Assembly (NCBI GenBank): GCA_024305745.1
Contig: JAHRBS010000002.1
Span: 2,170,001-2,234,000 of the forward strand
Direction of reading: 5' to 3'
Source: Polyporus tsugae
Taxonomy: Eukaryota; Basidiomycota; Agaricomycetes; Polyporales; Polyporaceae
DNA: 64,000 bases
Part shown: positions 42,940-55,261 of the stretch, piece after piece
Position numbering within the stretch: the first letter of the stretch is position 1
How the letters are laid out: each line of letters begins with the position of its first letter
Made by a program: the position numbers and the translations under genes
Notes under the pieces: model-generated
What the model was told of the DNA's origin: nothing
Seen by the model: only the letters and a program-made list of their open reading frames with translations
The model's database searches: none

Positions 42940-43197
42940 TTCAAGCATTCAAATCTAGGGTGAATCAGAATCATGCTTCTGTCAAGGCTATCGTACAGTC
43001 TATGTCATATGTACCATGATCACCATCTTTTGCGGTCTCCCCCACTCGACTCCTGTCCTGGTCCCCGCGCTCGATTCCTCCATCGAATGCGGAGCTTATA
43101 CATAGATCCTGTCCAGCAGAAACCCTCTACTGCCTTCCATTGCCGCTAGCTGCCTCCCACGAACGGCTGGAGACTCCGCCGCTAGGTGCGAACCCCG
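42940..43197. other. Spacer between island and DUF6534 paralogue B
   Basis: Short 3' flank of paralogue B. No other feature seen. Confidence 0.4.
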
Positions 43198-45361
43198 TCA
43201 TGGTCGGAAACCCCCGTACCCTCCCTTCTCCATCGTGTCTTCTGCGGCACTAGTCCACGGATTCGTGAACTGGGGATTGTCGCCACCCGAACTCGCCGCC
43301 AGTCTCGGCCGACGTGCCGCCCCAGCCGCCCGGGGCACATTCCAGAGCGCAGACTTGTCCGCGAATTGCGCGCCGTCGAGCGTAACCGACGCAAAGGATG
43401 CAGAGAGGAAGAACTCCATTCCGCGGAGCTCTCGTGAATTCAGCCTGGGGATGACGCAGTGATCACAGCGGTCAGCCTCACAACAAAGGATCATAACATG
43501 AGGACATACACGGCGAGCAGGGAGTTGGCGTACACTGGATAGGAAGATTAGATGGTCGCTACACGGTGAAGAAATGACGACGTACGTCTTGCAGCGATGA
43601 TGCTGAACACCGAATATAGAAGGCTACCCGACGGAAGAGCAATGGCCTGTGCAGTCGACGGGAAATCAGCCACAGATAGATTTTTCGGCAATTTAAAGAA
43701 AGCCAGAGACAAAGCTTACCAGGATGAACGAGACAAGGTTGAACACCCTGTTCAAGTATGAAATATATATGATAGAGGGAAATCGTCCGATCTCGTAACT
43801 TACCCTGTGGCTATTCCTGCTACATGTTGAGTGACCAGAGCGACTAAAACAGATGATAACAATCCTACCAGAGTTGATGACATAAAGCTGTATAACGTCG
43901 ATTATGGATTCCGATTCTCTATTTGCAAGCTGGCGTAAGCCTTTCGTCGCACACAATAGCTTGGGATCATGACCCACCGAGGCTCTCTGGCCCTCTGGGA
44001 TCTGAAAGTTTGAACAAGCGCAATCGTCAACGTCGTGTCTGCTATGGCTGCTATGACGAGTGCCGCTCCGCTAAGGACCTGTTCGCAATCAATGAGGGGG
44101 AGCTCGCTTCGCTTCAAGCGGACGAACGCGATGTGGAGTCACTCACTGAGATAGTAGCACCCTTTTTCTTTTGTCCGGTGAATCTTCAAGTTCAGGATTT
44201 GTCAGAGATACGGCGGTCGCGACGCGTATATTGAGATAACATACGATACCGCCGTGGCAGCTAGTTTGACAATCTAGCGTGAAGCTTCGTCCAGTGACCA
44301 TATCGTAGTGAACATGGCTTACCTAGTGCAAATCCAAGCTCGGCGACGAGGGCAACGGCCTGCAAACAGTTGCAGAGAAGATCTAGGAGAGAGCGAAATT
44401 TGACTACGCACAACGACTTTGGCCATGATTCGCTGGCGTGGTCCGACTGCGCATCTCCATCAGCCCGTCTTCAAGTATATGCGAGGAAACAAAACGCACT
44501 CAAGGACACGCGGCGAACGAAGAATCTGTGAAGAGCCGGGGCAGGGGTCAGCGCGCATAGACAACGACCCGACACAGAGTCACTGACATTTGCGAAACAA
44601 CCGCGATCAGCCCCTGTATAGTGGTCAGAACGATGGATTCACTTCGACGAAGCCGGGAGTACGCACCGCAATCGCTGGAAGAACCTGATAAAGCCCCAGT
44701 CGGGTCTGTCAATTGCCATCGATGCAGTGCTGACTACCCCTCGGACTCACCGCTAATGACCTAGATGCATGTTTGACGTTTACTCAACGAGCGCTCGGAC
44801 TCGATGAAACCCATTTCTCCACATACCATACAACGTGCTTGAGGTTGTCAGGGTCGGAGTAGCTCGAAATCAAGTAATGGAAGCTATCCACCACAAGTCA
44901 GCGCTCTCTCGTAGGCAGAACGTTGTAGGCCAATATCTCAGCTCACGCTGTATGCATGTTGGCCAGGACATGTAGTGTCTCCAAAATCCTAGTACGGATC
45001 ACGCCATGAGTCCACGTCGCCCGATTTGAGCAATATGTCGCCATACATGACTATAATGACCTAAATTCCGCACATGTCAACGTCCGGACAACCGCATACG
45101 AGATGCAAAGACACTCACCAGCAACCTAATGTACGCAACGTCTGTTGGAAACGAACGAATGTAGCGGTACGCCTGATGTGTACTCAGGCCGTATAGACTG
45201 TATCGCCCGTCAAGACCTAAGCACGTAGCGACTCGTATCGAGGACCGGACGCACAGTATTCCAAGAAACGTGCCAATGAGAAAGGTCCCTTGCGCAGCCG
45301 GGAGTCCGCCTTGAGAAACCATAGCATCTTCAGTCCTCTCATCCAGTGGGAGGAAGGGCAT
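43198..45361 (-). CDS. DUF6534-domain membrane protein, paralogue B
   Basis: The start at 45361 gives MPFLPLDERTEDAMVSQGGL, then GTFLIGTFLGIL; an intron joins to YGLSTHQAYRYIRSFPTDVA and YIRLL. The 14-nt microexon (45047-45060, VIIVM) and an exon ILETLHVLANMHTA follow, then DSFHYLISSYSDPDNLKHVV (44820-44880), the family's YHYL..NY motif. Later pieces are SGAALVIAAIADTTLTIALV (about 43990-44100), RESESIIDVIQLYVINSG (43880-43930) and LNSRELRGMEFFLSASFASV, DKSALWNVPRAAGA. TGA at 43198-43200. The C-terminal tail differs from the other paralogues. All pieces are in order and open, so the gene may be functional, but several small exons (44240-44760) are only loosely placed. It is the first gene outside the right edge of the repeat island. 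Confidence 0.72.
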
Positions 45362-46124
45362 GGCGGGAGGAACGACGGGACCACCCTTTACCCAAAGTTG
45401 AGAGGCCCCCATAATATATCCACTCTCACATCTTCTATCTGCCAGAATGTGGGCGTGTATGGAGTCCGAATCGCATCGATGATGTGCCCCATGCCAAGGA
45501 GTTGCTGGGGAGACCTGATTGACCACTGCCACGGTCAGCTTCTCGTGATCATGTACGCCAAAGGGTATGCCCCGGACGTACCTCAACCTTAGCTGGCCAC
45601 CGTCGTCCCAACCGTATTATCGTCGCCTCTCGTTATATCCCACTAGGATGGCGATTGGGGAAAGAAGGGAGAGTCGTTCGAGTTGCAAAGCGAAAGCCGA
45701 CATGAACTTCTCACGAAGAAGAGTCCTCGCCAGGCGCTTTGAGGTGCGTCCAACTGGTGAACCGGTGATCCAGGACGTCCAGCGAAAAGCAATACGACTT
45801 GCCAATGAAGGGTCGCCTTGTATTATACATATCCGCGATCAACTCGGAGCTAGACCTACACAGAATTCTCGCCATGACCCTGCCACGGGTTGCATATGTG
45901 CTGTAGAACGGTATCGGAAGTCAAAGTACAACGGCTCGTCGAACTGAAGTCCCGGACCTGTACACCCTGCGAAACGATCCACTTGAATGAGCAGATTGCC
46001 GCCAACCATCCTCGGTCGCCGCTCTGGGCGACCGCCCATTCTCCATAGGACTGTCAGCGAACTCCGCGCGATCCGTAGGCCATCTAGCACCATCATCAGG
46101 AAGCCAGCGCCGACGCACAGCCGT
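45362..46124. other. Spacer between DUF6534 paralogues B and C
   Basis: Holds the promoter of paralogue B and the 3' flank of C. Open frames near 45570-45950 (both strands) have no recognisable features; I do not call a gene. Confidence 0.4.
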
Positions 46125-48290
46125 CTAGACCGCTTTCTCCGGCGCCATTTTCATTTCGAACGTTTCCGAAAACGAGCCTGCACTTCGAGCCTACAAAGCA
46201 TTCCCCCGATTAGTAAGACCCAACACAGTTTCTCTCCACCAGTAATACCTTTGGAGCGTTCCAGAGATTCGCAGGGTCCTCAAACTGAGGACCGACAAGG
46301 GTGATCGAATGGGTTTCGGTGACGAAAAACTCCATTCCCCGCAGTTCTCGAGAGTTAAGCCTTGTCAATCCCCAGAAATTAGCTTTGGAAACCTGAAGTG
46401 GAACCTATGGGCTCGGGATACATACACAGCGAGCAATGAGTTGGCGTACACTGCGTAGCGATCAGAAGTCAGCCCGGGATAGCTCGCTAGAGCATGCGAC
46501 AACGTACGACGGGTGGTGATAATATTGAAGCTGACCCAGACTAAGGAATCGATACCAAGGGTGAGAGCCTGATAAGGACGAGCACGTATAAGTTAGTGAA
46601 CCAAGACCTCTTAGATAGGATGAACTTACTGTAAAGAAAGCGAGGATGTTGCACACGCTGTTGGCGACATGTTCTTCGGGTTAGCAGGTGATCAGCTGTC
46701 ATCGACTCTCACGACTCGTACGTAGTTGCTACACCTATTTTGAAGTCAGTGAGAGAAGGACATCTAAACATCGAGATAGCGCACCCGTGTTGACGATGTA
46801 TAGTTGCATCCTATCCGCGAGGGTCTCTGATTCCGGTCTAGAGCGAAGACGATGAGTATTCGTCTGTGAATGATCGCAGACAGCTTACCGAGCGCGTCCC
46901 CTTCGGCTTTCCAAGATTGCAAAGAACAGAACCAACGAGAGCGCGAGGTCGGCGGCAGACGCCATCCCAAGCCCTGCGGTACTGAGCAGCTGATCATACA
47001 ATACCGTGAGCAAGAAGTCGAAAATAATCAAAGCTATTCCCACCCTAACAGCTCTCTTCGCGGGAGGGATGAATCTATACTCGAGTATCAGATCCTTGTT
47101 GGGCAGAAACAAACGCTCAAACGCTCACGCTCTGATTACAGCAGCTGTTCATACGATCAGAGACGGAAGTCAATGCCAACGTGATATTGAAGACTCACCA
47201 ATCGTGAAAGCTAGGGGATGGGACGAAGAATGTCCTCAGTTCGCAGCAACAAGGCGTAGCATTATTCAAAAGCTCACCAAACTCTCCGGCAAGACAGATT
47301 GCCTAGACGCAATTATAAGCATTAAAAACATAGGGTAAAATATGCATCGAACTCACCACTACGATTGCCACTACGCGCTGTCGTGGGCCAACTGGAGCGG
47401 GACGTCATGCACAACATACAATGTGATGCCAAGGGTGCAGACGTACTCAAAGAGGCACGTCGAACAAAGAACCTAGAACAAACTATGTCAGAGATCGTGA
47501 TGCTTGGGGATGACAGCTACGCACATTTGAGCAAGAATGATAAGAATGCCCTGCATAGAAGATGAGACTTCGAAGGCCGATGAGTACGCTCACTATTACT
47601 CACGGAGAGGAGCGGAAGGCTCTGGCGGTGCCAAGTCAGTAAATCGCATCTAGTTAGATCGAAATGACTCACGTCCAGCGACCTACAACGCAGTGTTGTC
47701 AATACACGTCGCAATCGGTTGAAATAAAGATCACGTACCACACTCCATCTAAAAGTACAAGTGGGGCGAAGTAATTTTGAACAAGGTAGAAGTAACTGCC
47801 AACGTGTCGAATATTAGACGGGGAAACGTAAAGAGCTGTTGAAAACACATACCAAGTGTGCATGGTTGCAATTAAATGCAGCGTCTCGAGCACCCTAACA
47901 CGTCGATGAGCTTAGAGAATGCCCCCGAGCGTTATGCGCGCTCTTGCTTACATGGCCGAGATGACCTATACGAGAGCATCATCAGTCTGAGCGGCAATGA
48001 AGACAGGAAGAGGAACAACCCTCACCAGCGATCTGATATACAGAGCATCTTTGGAGAAGGAGCGAATGTACCGGTACGCCTGGTGTACGCTTAGACCAAA
48101 AAGACTGTAGCCTCGTCAGGATCAGCGTTCTGTGGGAAAAGGATGCGAAATTTGAACCACAAAGCACTCACAGAAGACCACCAAACGTCCCCAAAAGAAT
48201 CGAGCCGTACGATCCGGGGAGCTCCGAGATGACGATGGCGACTTGCAGCTCTTCAGCTGCGGTGGTCCCTGTGACGTTCATGGCGGCCAT
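46125..48290 (-). CDS. DUF6534-domain membrane protein, paralogue C
   Basis: The start at 48290 gives MAAMNVTGTTAAEELQVAIV, then LPGSYGSILLGTFGGLL and, after an intron, the YGL..VHQAYRYIRSF block (about 48060-48110). A 14-nt microexon (47952-47965, VISAM) and VLETLHLIATMHTW follow, then SYFYLVQNYFAPLVLLDGVW (47730-47800). The C-terminal exons give LNSRELRGMEFFVTETHSIT, VGPQFEDPANLWNAPK and, after an intron (about 46193-46250), ARSAGSFSETFEMKMAPEKA ending TAG at 46125-46127. An alternative first Met three codons in (MNVTG) is possible. Tandem arrangement with B in the same orientation suggests local duplication. Function unknown. Confidence 0.76.
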
Positions 48291-49590
48291 GTCGAGCGGG
48301 TCGAGTGCGAATTCGAAAGGGAAAACACGACAAGGCTGCCAGCAGCACACTCCGAGCTCGAGGGCGGTTGTGTCCCCCCGCTGGTCATGAAGCCCCGTAT
48401 ATATCACACCCCAGTCACACTCCCGTGCGGAACTCGATGCGTCGATTAGAAACTCGAGGGCCGCATCAGAAGACAAAGTGCCATGTAATCACCGCGGTTG
48501 TCTTCATCTCGGAAGGCATGTTTCAATGAAAGTGTTGGCGCCTCGATCGGTTGCCAGGCGACCGAACCCACGCGCCGGCCGAGGAGAACAGGTGTGACGA
48601 CAACGGCGTTCCCCCTCAACTGACTTCAAGGCGCGCCACAGGTGGCAATGCATATTCACCTGCCGATGGACTTGCCGGCGGAAGGACACCTGTACTTATA
48701 GAGAATCAGATGGGGAGGCTTCTTGCAGAACAAGAGTCCATCAGTTGGATTTGTGAGCGCGGCTCTGCGTCTCAAGTCCAGCCGTTTTGCAAGATGTCGG
48801 ATCGACCCGAGCGCGACCCGATTGCTGACGACGTCCTCAATGCATACGTCCCCGAACTGCGCCCGGAACTTGAACGTTAACCTACGAGACCCCCGGACCG
48901 CCGGGCTGCATAACGTTTAATTAGACCTGGAAGCTGGGATTGCTGCACATCCCCCAACCAATCGATATCCCAACCCCGACAAGGCAAGTGTATCAATGAC
49001 ACAATGTCCACACATGCCCGACATGCCCGCGTACGTACCTTACTTAACTCCGCAATGCAGATCTCCAGAACGCCTTCTCTAGAATGCCCCCGGTCAACGT
49101 TCAATATGAAACGCAAATCAATGAGGACGTACCTTCTCACACAGGCAACTGTATACATATATGGCAGATACAGATGACGGTCAATCTATACATGTGTGAG
49201 CTAGAATGTCGAGCTCATGAACTAATAATAAAGCGAAGAGGGCGGGAATACAACACACTACGTACAGTACTTAGATGGGATCATCACAATCATAAAGGGG
49301 GGGATCGTAACGCGACGAAGGATGGCGAGGTGAGACCAATGCCGAGACCGGCACATGAGCACAATGAAAAGCAAAGAGACTACAGTCAGACTATCAAGAT
49401 ATCATAAAAGGCACCAGGCTCATAGATGAAAGGTAAATATGGAGCGATAGGTAACAGGATACGACGACAGGGGATGGAGATGGTATCGACAGACAAGGCG
49501 CATAAACGCAGGAGGTATCGGTCATGTAGACGTCCGGACAGTCGTAAGTAACCGTAAGTCAAGGAGGCGTGCAAGGACTACTCATACGTA
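48291..49590. other. Intergenic, promoter of paralogue C and 3' side of the I-BAR gene
   Basis: About 1.3 kb without a gene I can support. A 109-codon plus-strand frame (48551-48880) lacks family features. The 48900-49560 part is AT-richer. Confidence 0.45.
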
Positions 49591-52471
49591 TCACCGCCGA
49601 GCAATGTTCGTCGAACTCCGGTTCCTGATCCCCCCCGTCAAGTCCGTATGCATCTGCAAACGTCCATCCTCCTCGGCAAACGCCATGCTGTTGCGGTATC
49701 CCGCCCCCGGTCCGCCCGCAATGCCGGCGCCACCCTTCTTCGAGTCGAGCGAGAACGCGTTCGGGATGACAGGCATGCTGAGGCGTCGGATCCAGCCCTT
49801 GGGTTTCTCTGGGCGCAACTGGATGAGCGGCTCTGGCGGGCGCAGATCGCGCGGAGAAGACGCGTCGCGGGACTTGTACTTCGACGCAGAACACACCTCG
49901 CAGCCGCAGTACGGCGCATGGTCAGTTGGTTGCGACGCAGGAGACGAAGGCTGACTCGAGCCTGTCCGACTCGAGGAGGAAGCCTGAGACGATGCGGGAG
50001 GAACAAGATGGGTGACGCTCTGTGAATAGGATGACGGATATCTCGACCCTGCCATCGTCTCCATCGACGGTCGTTGTGTGGTGGAGATACGGGTGCCGTT
50101 GGCTGCGCGAGAGCCGCCGCCGACGTACCCATCGTTCCGCGTGTCTCGCGTGTTCATCAGGCTAAGCCTCTCCCTCTCGAGCTCTCGCGCGCGCTGCTCG
50201 ATCTCCCTCTCCTTCATACGTAGCTCATGTTCCCGTTCACGCAGTTCGAGTTCTTCGAGCTCCTCGATGCGTCGTCGCCGAAGAGCGATGTCGTCCATGG
50301 TCGGTGATGATGAGGCAGCGGAGTAGCGCGACGCGGAAGGCGTAGACAGCGTCGTGGCACTTGGTTCTGGCATGCGATGGTATGTATCGACAGAAGTCCG
50401 CACTCTCTCGCGAATTGGAGAGCCCGTAGGTTGTCGAGAAACGTTGTCCGCACCCGATGCAGGCTCGTACCGGTTCGCAAGGGCGGATACGTTTGTGGGG
50501 AGCTTAGGCAGCTCCCTTGTAGGCGACTTGGGTCCGGGAGGAGGCGACGTAGGGGCAGGGCCGGGCTAAACGGAGACGGGTCTTAGCAATCAGCTGTTAC
50601 TTCGTATGTTCATCACTCACTCCTCGAGAGTAACGATCGCGCATAGCAGCCACCACGCTGCCGTTGCTCCTCCCAGTGTCGTTGGGCTCCAAGACCTTCC
50701 CGAGCGACGGCTCTACCGTTCGTGCCCTAGGCGACTCTACACTCCGTCGGACACCAAACTCCGCATCGTTCATATAGTCTCCTCTCCTGTAGGATGAAGG
50801 GATGCTTGGTGATGGCGTGGCTATCTGTCCAGACATCGACGAAGAAGCCCCCTCCGTTGCGAGAGGACGACCAGGTTGCGAAGGTACGTAGGGGCGGGAC
50901 GGATGCGTGTTTTGGGAGTAGGACGAAGATGGAGGCATCGTTTCGCGATCGTGAGCGTGTGTCGACTTCTGAGGACCATTCGTTTCAGGTGATGTCGAGT
51001 GCGACAACACCGGCGGCATGTATGGCTCATCGCGAGGAGTAGCAGAGGACCGAGGCTCGTCTGTCACTGGGCTGCTCAGAGCACTTTCAGGAGTGGGAGA
51101 TTCGGTGAAGCGTGGAAATGGTGTCAATGCAGTGGATTCCGGAGGGTCCAGTGCTTCACGTTGCTGTTTCTCTTGGTCTGTGAGAGCGGAAGTGCTGGCT
51201 AGATTGACTTTGGAGCCGAACCTGCTGCCACCCGGAGGGGGGATGGGGAAGTGAGTGGGCGGAGCGGGGAATGCGTCAATGGTAGCCGACCGTTCATGCG
51301 CCTTAGCAGATCGCTCTGCCGAAGAGCTAGCACCGTCATAATCCTCCGCATCTTTCCTGGTAGTTTCTGGAGTCGGACTGCTTTCCGTAGCCGGAGGTTC
51401 CACAGTAGGCGTAGGGGGGAAGTACTGTGGGGGTGGTACTGGAGACTGACCGGAGGGGGTGACAGCGCGCGATCCCTGTTCGGAAGCATTGCGAGAGCTG
51501 TACTCCGGCGCAGGCTTCTCCAAGAGTGTTGTAGGCAAGTCGCGGACATCGTCCGAGTCAAGTTCTCTGCTGTCCGTGGGATGGGGCGTTTCCGAAGCGT
51601 CTGGAGCATTCCCATCTGGTAGGTCAGAAGGTACCGCGCCGCCCCATCCACCTTCACACAAAGCTCTCCACTGTCCGAGTTGGCCGATTGTGGGGGAAAA
51701 CCGTCGCACGGTCTCGCAACCGCGCATCCATTCAGCGTCCGCGACGCGAGACAAGCTGGCGGCTAGACTGTATACTGCAGACATATGCTTCTGCGTCACG
51801 AGTAGCGCATGATTGCTGTCATCCACCAACTGTTAACGTACGAGGAGACATGGAAGTGGCACAGAACGTACTATTTCTCCTTATTGACCTCCGGTCCAAG
51901 GATACTGAGCAGGTTCATGTATCGCGTATGCTCCTCCGCGGCATCTCGAGGGTTCTTCTTGGCTTTGCGCTCGTAGGTCTGCACGGCCTGCTTGATCTTC
52001 TGATTCGCAGACGCAATCCTATCGTCGTGTGTCCGTTCCTCTTTCTACGCACAATCAGAGGAATGTGAAGGGTAGTGCAGTGACGAGGACATACCGCGAG
52101 CTTCTTGAACCACTTCTTCACCTCCGCACTGACGCCATCGCACTCCTTGTCGGCGAACTTGGCGAACTTTGAGTCCACCTCCGCTATCGACTCGAAGATG
52201 GTCGCGCTTGCGTTCAGGGCGTTGGCTGCTCCGTTCCGCGACTTGTTCAGGCCCCGCGTCAGAGTGGAGACGTAAACTACGCACCTGGTATCTCCGCCAC
52301 ACATTTTGCGGACGCCGACTCTCGCAACGCCTTCGCCAACTTCTTCTGAAGTGAAACGATCGCGTTGGCTGCCTCGCAGTAATCATTGAGGATGTTCACA
52401 ACCGATTCTAAAGTCTTGCACGATTTGTGGATCTCGGTCCGTTCCGAGAGGGAGCCGGAAGAGTTAGCCAT
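49591..52471 (-). CDS. I-BAR/IMD-like membrane-shaping protein (IVY1-like)
   Basis: Five or more exons. The start at 52471 gives MANSSGSLSERTEIHKSCKT, LESVVNILNDYCEAANAIVS and LQKKLAKALRESASAKCVAE, then exons with ANALNASATIFESIAEVDSK, FAKFADKECDGVSAEVKKWF and RIASANQKIKQAVQTYERKA. This is the all-helical I-BAR (IMD) layout, running on to NHALLVTQKHMSAVYSLAAS and ADAEWMRGCETVRRFSPTIG. The rest is long, Ser/Pro-rich and disordered (50630-51700). An intron (about 50570-50628) joins RYSRG to PGPAPTSPPPGPKSPTRELP; then a charged coiled coil (RRRRIEELEELELREREHEL) and a Cys motif (YCGCEVC) precede the C-terminus, TAA/TAG-type stop at 49591. I-BAR proteins bind phosphoinositide membranes and generate protrusions; yeast Ivy1 acts at the vacuole. 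The fungal role here is inferred from family only. Looks intact. Confidence 0.8.
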
Positions 52472-53252
52472 GTTGCCGATGTTGCCAACGTGGCGGAAGG
52501 GGACGAGGATGGTATTGAGAAGCTGAGCTCGCCGTTGTCATTGACGGACCGAGCCCGCAGTCAGGGCGAGCGTCGGGGGACTGCAGAGCGGGGTTTAAAC
52601 TCGCCTTCAGACACAGAGGCACATTTAGAGCTCCGCTCTGAACTAGGTCCCGGTACACATACATACTTACATCAGCAAAAGTGCATACTGGACGCGCGAG
52701 GACGGGATGTGTGGACCCGCTTGCACCCAGCCTCAAGCCAGCCAAGCTGCCCAATTCTCAACGGAACTCCCGTTTGCGTCTGGGCGCAATTCGGCCGAGT
52801 CAAGGGCGCTTACGCCGGTGCCGACCCAATTCCACCCGCTCGTTCGTGTTCTCGTTCCCTTACTTATACTTATTGAAATTCTAGCGCGTATACTGCGGAG
52901 CGGGGCGCTTGCTTACGTCATGTACGGGTACGCGAATTTCCTAATTTAGCGTGGTTTGGGCGATAGAGCAGGCGAGGGAGGCGCGCGACAGAACAAACCG
53001 CAGCTGATATAGATAAGTCGACAGCTTTTCGCTGGTAACCCTTTCGCTTATCTCCTGCAGCCTGCCCGCGACGAACTCCAGCAATGCGACGGAGCATGAC
53101 AACATGCTCAGACACCCACGCATCAACGTCAACAGTGCCGGAGCAGCTAAAAATACATTTCGTCATCAGCGCGAGAGCAATATTCCAAGTACGAGAGGTC
53201 GCGCAGACGAGCACTGGCGAAGGAGTTATTCAAGTTATACACAGGACTTGGG
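52472..53252. other. Promoter side of the I-BAR gene; unassigned sequence
   Basis: No gene supported. A 98-codon minus-strand frame (52918-53214) has a Cys-containing start (MLVCATSRTWNIALALMTKC) but no known relatives that I recognise. Confidence 0.4.
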
Positions 53253-54658
53253 ATTGAACCCCAGTGAGAACTGACCTCGTTAAAAGCGATTTAGATCGTA
53301 TTGAAGTGTATTAGATCGGGTACACCACCTTAATACGAAAAGTTGGACTATAGCATAAATTTTTTGTATGCCGTTGTATACCGTCGTAAGACGGCTTGGT
53401 GCAATACCGCTGCCTTCGGTTACGTTCGGTTACTGTCGGATTCATACGATACAAAAGGTTTCCACCTCATCCGGCGTATTCAGTCGTATATGATCGTAGA
53501 ACGCGGCCACATTATATTACGATTGGTTCTATCAAATGCGTATAATACAAAACTACGACGCCCGCGACCGCCGGACCTTGCCGCTCTACTCGTTTGACGT
53601 CGTAAGTATGGGCAGTTTCATGGTTGTAACTGGAAACGTGGAAGCACCGCTGGAACGACAGTAGCGTGAGCGCAGAGAAGGAAGGGGGGAAATGACGCCG
53701 GATCTAAACATACCTGGTTCACCCAAGTGACCGTCGCCGCATACACATCGTGGCTTCCTTGCTCCAGAGATGTTACTATATGCGCGACCATGGAGGAGAG
53801 GAGAACACACCTTGACGCAGCGAGTCAAAGTTGCCGGTAATTGTAACAATAGTCAGCACAACAGGTCGGCGTGGCACTCCTCGTGTTTGCCGACAAACCA
53901 GACATCCGAAAGGAGGGACCCAGAGGAAGGAAAGACGTACCTCTCAGGACTGGGGATCGCTGAGGCTGCGGGATAGGGGATGCACGCACCTTCCAGCAGT
54001 CCACGACTGCCAAGTGGTGTAGCTAATCCTAGCAAACTATAGGATAAAATGAGGTACTCACCAGCGTAAGCTAGTATGCCATGTGTCCAGCATGCCCGCT
54101 ATCCGGGAACACACTAGCAGCGACAGACTCACCTCGTCGTTGATAGGGGCAAGCAGGATAACGATATAACGCACCAATCAGCGAGATTCGCGGTGAGGCT
54201 GCTTCCATGGTTTGGGGTAGCCCAGAAGATGCTCTGCCGTGGAGACAGAGAGAGGATGATAGGCGGGGAGGGAGACCGCCAGCGAGCACGATGTGGATGA
54301 CGAGGATGTTGAGAAAGAGAGCGGACGCCGTGACGTCGGTTCTGAGAACCTCCAGGACGATGTTCCCACGGACCGGAGCAGGTGAGCGAAGCAGTTGGTA
54401 GTCTGAGTTGAAGCCAAGTTGGAGGACAGCTGGGGAACTTGAGGACATGTCTAGCGCCGAACTGAGGACCAAAGCAAGTCGAGGACAGTCCAAGGACAGT
54501 GGTCGGTGAGTGACATTAGCGACAGAACACAAGGCCCCGTGGGCGTCTATGACGAGTCCAAATACGAATTTTCCCGGTTATACGATACAATACAGTCCAA
54601 TACAAACGAGCCCGACCCAAATCGCTTTTAACGAGGTCAGTTCTCACTGGGATTGAAC
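53253..54658. mobile_element. 1.39 kb non-autonomous DNA transposon, hAT-like, with TIRs and 8-bp target duplication
   Basis: Left terminal inverted repeat 53261-53293 begins CCCAGTGAGAACTGACCTCG and continues TTAAAAGCGATTT; its exact reverse complement lies at 54619-54651. GATTGAAC occurs directly outside both ends (53253-53260 and 54651-54658), an 8-bp duplication sharing one G with the right end. CAGTG-type ends and an 8-bp duplication fit the hAT superfamily. No transposase is visible in the ~1.3 kb interior. Subterminal DNA is AT-rich and repeats ATACGATACAA-like words on both sides. The interior has a minus-strand frame from about 54440 (MSSSSPAVLQLGFNSDYQLL, then SALFLNILVIHIVLAGGLPP) with GT..AG-like breaks, perhaps captured gene sequence; I cannot identify it. 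Confidence 0.82.
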
Positions 54659-55261
54659 GTTGAACCCATGGCCAGCCATGCATGAAAACCCAATTCCTTC
54701 ACAATCGATCCCATTCGTCAAAGTCTATCCTCCCGATTGCGCTCGAATGCGCCCAAATAGCTCAATTGCGTACATCCGAACGTAAGCCGGCGCGATTCTT
54801 GCGAATGGCCGAATCTGGGCCGCACAGTATGTACTTTTGCTGATGCTACCATCTGTTCCTCAGTGCTCGCACATGCATATGTGCTCCAACCCAGTTGCTA
54901 CCCGGCTCCTATATACCCATGGTTTGTGACCCAAGATAGTTTCAATGTGCTGGATCAAAACTGCGACCCACCCGGGTCAGGGTCGATGAGTAAGTGCCCA
55001 AGTACCCACATTGCGCATGCTCGACGCCAATCATCATACTTGCTGATTCTCTACCGGTTGACAGTTGGGGCCCCTTGGGGACCGCGAGACTTGATGAGAG
55101 TCAGACAACGCATCATTTGGATCTCCCCCACGGTCAGCCAGGGTCCCAGTTGCTGACGGAAGCCTCAACCGGGCACATCAGAACATCTGCCGACCTTGGC
55201 TACACTTACCTGTATATAACGTCCTCACAGGTGTGCTCCTTTGCGGGTGTAAGAACGCAGG
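54659..55261. promoter_or_regulatory. Upstream region of DUF6534 paralogue D
   Basis: Between the transposon and the start codon of paralogue D. It should hold the promoter. Open frames at 54863-55156 and 54994-55401 have no domain features. Confidence 0.4.

Noticed and set aside
53251..53263. GGGGTTCAATCCC on the minus strand, B-box-like, at the transposon edge
   Set aside because: The empty-site sequence does not fold as a tRNA; treated only as the transposon's target.
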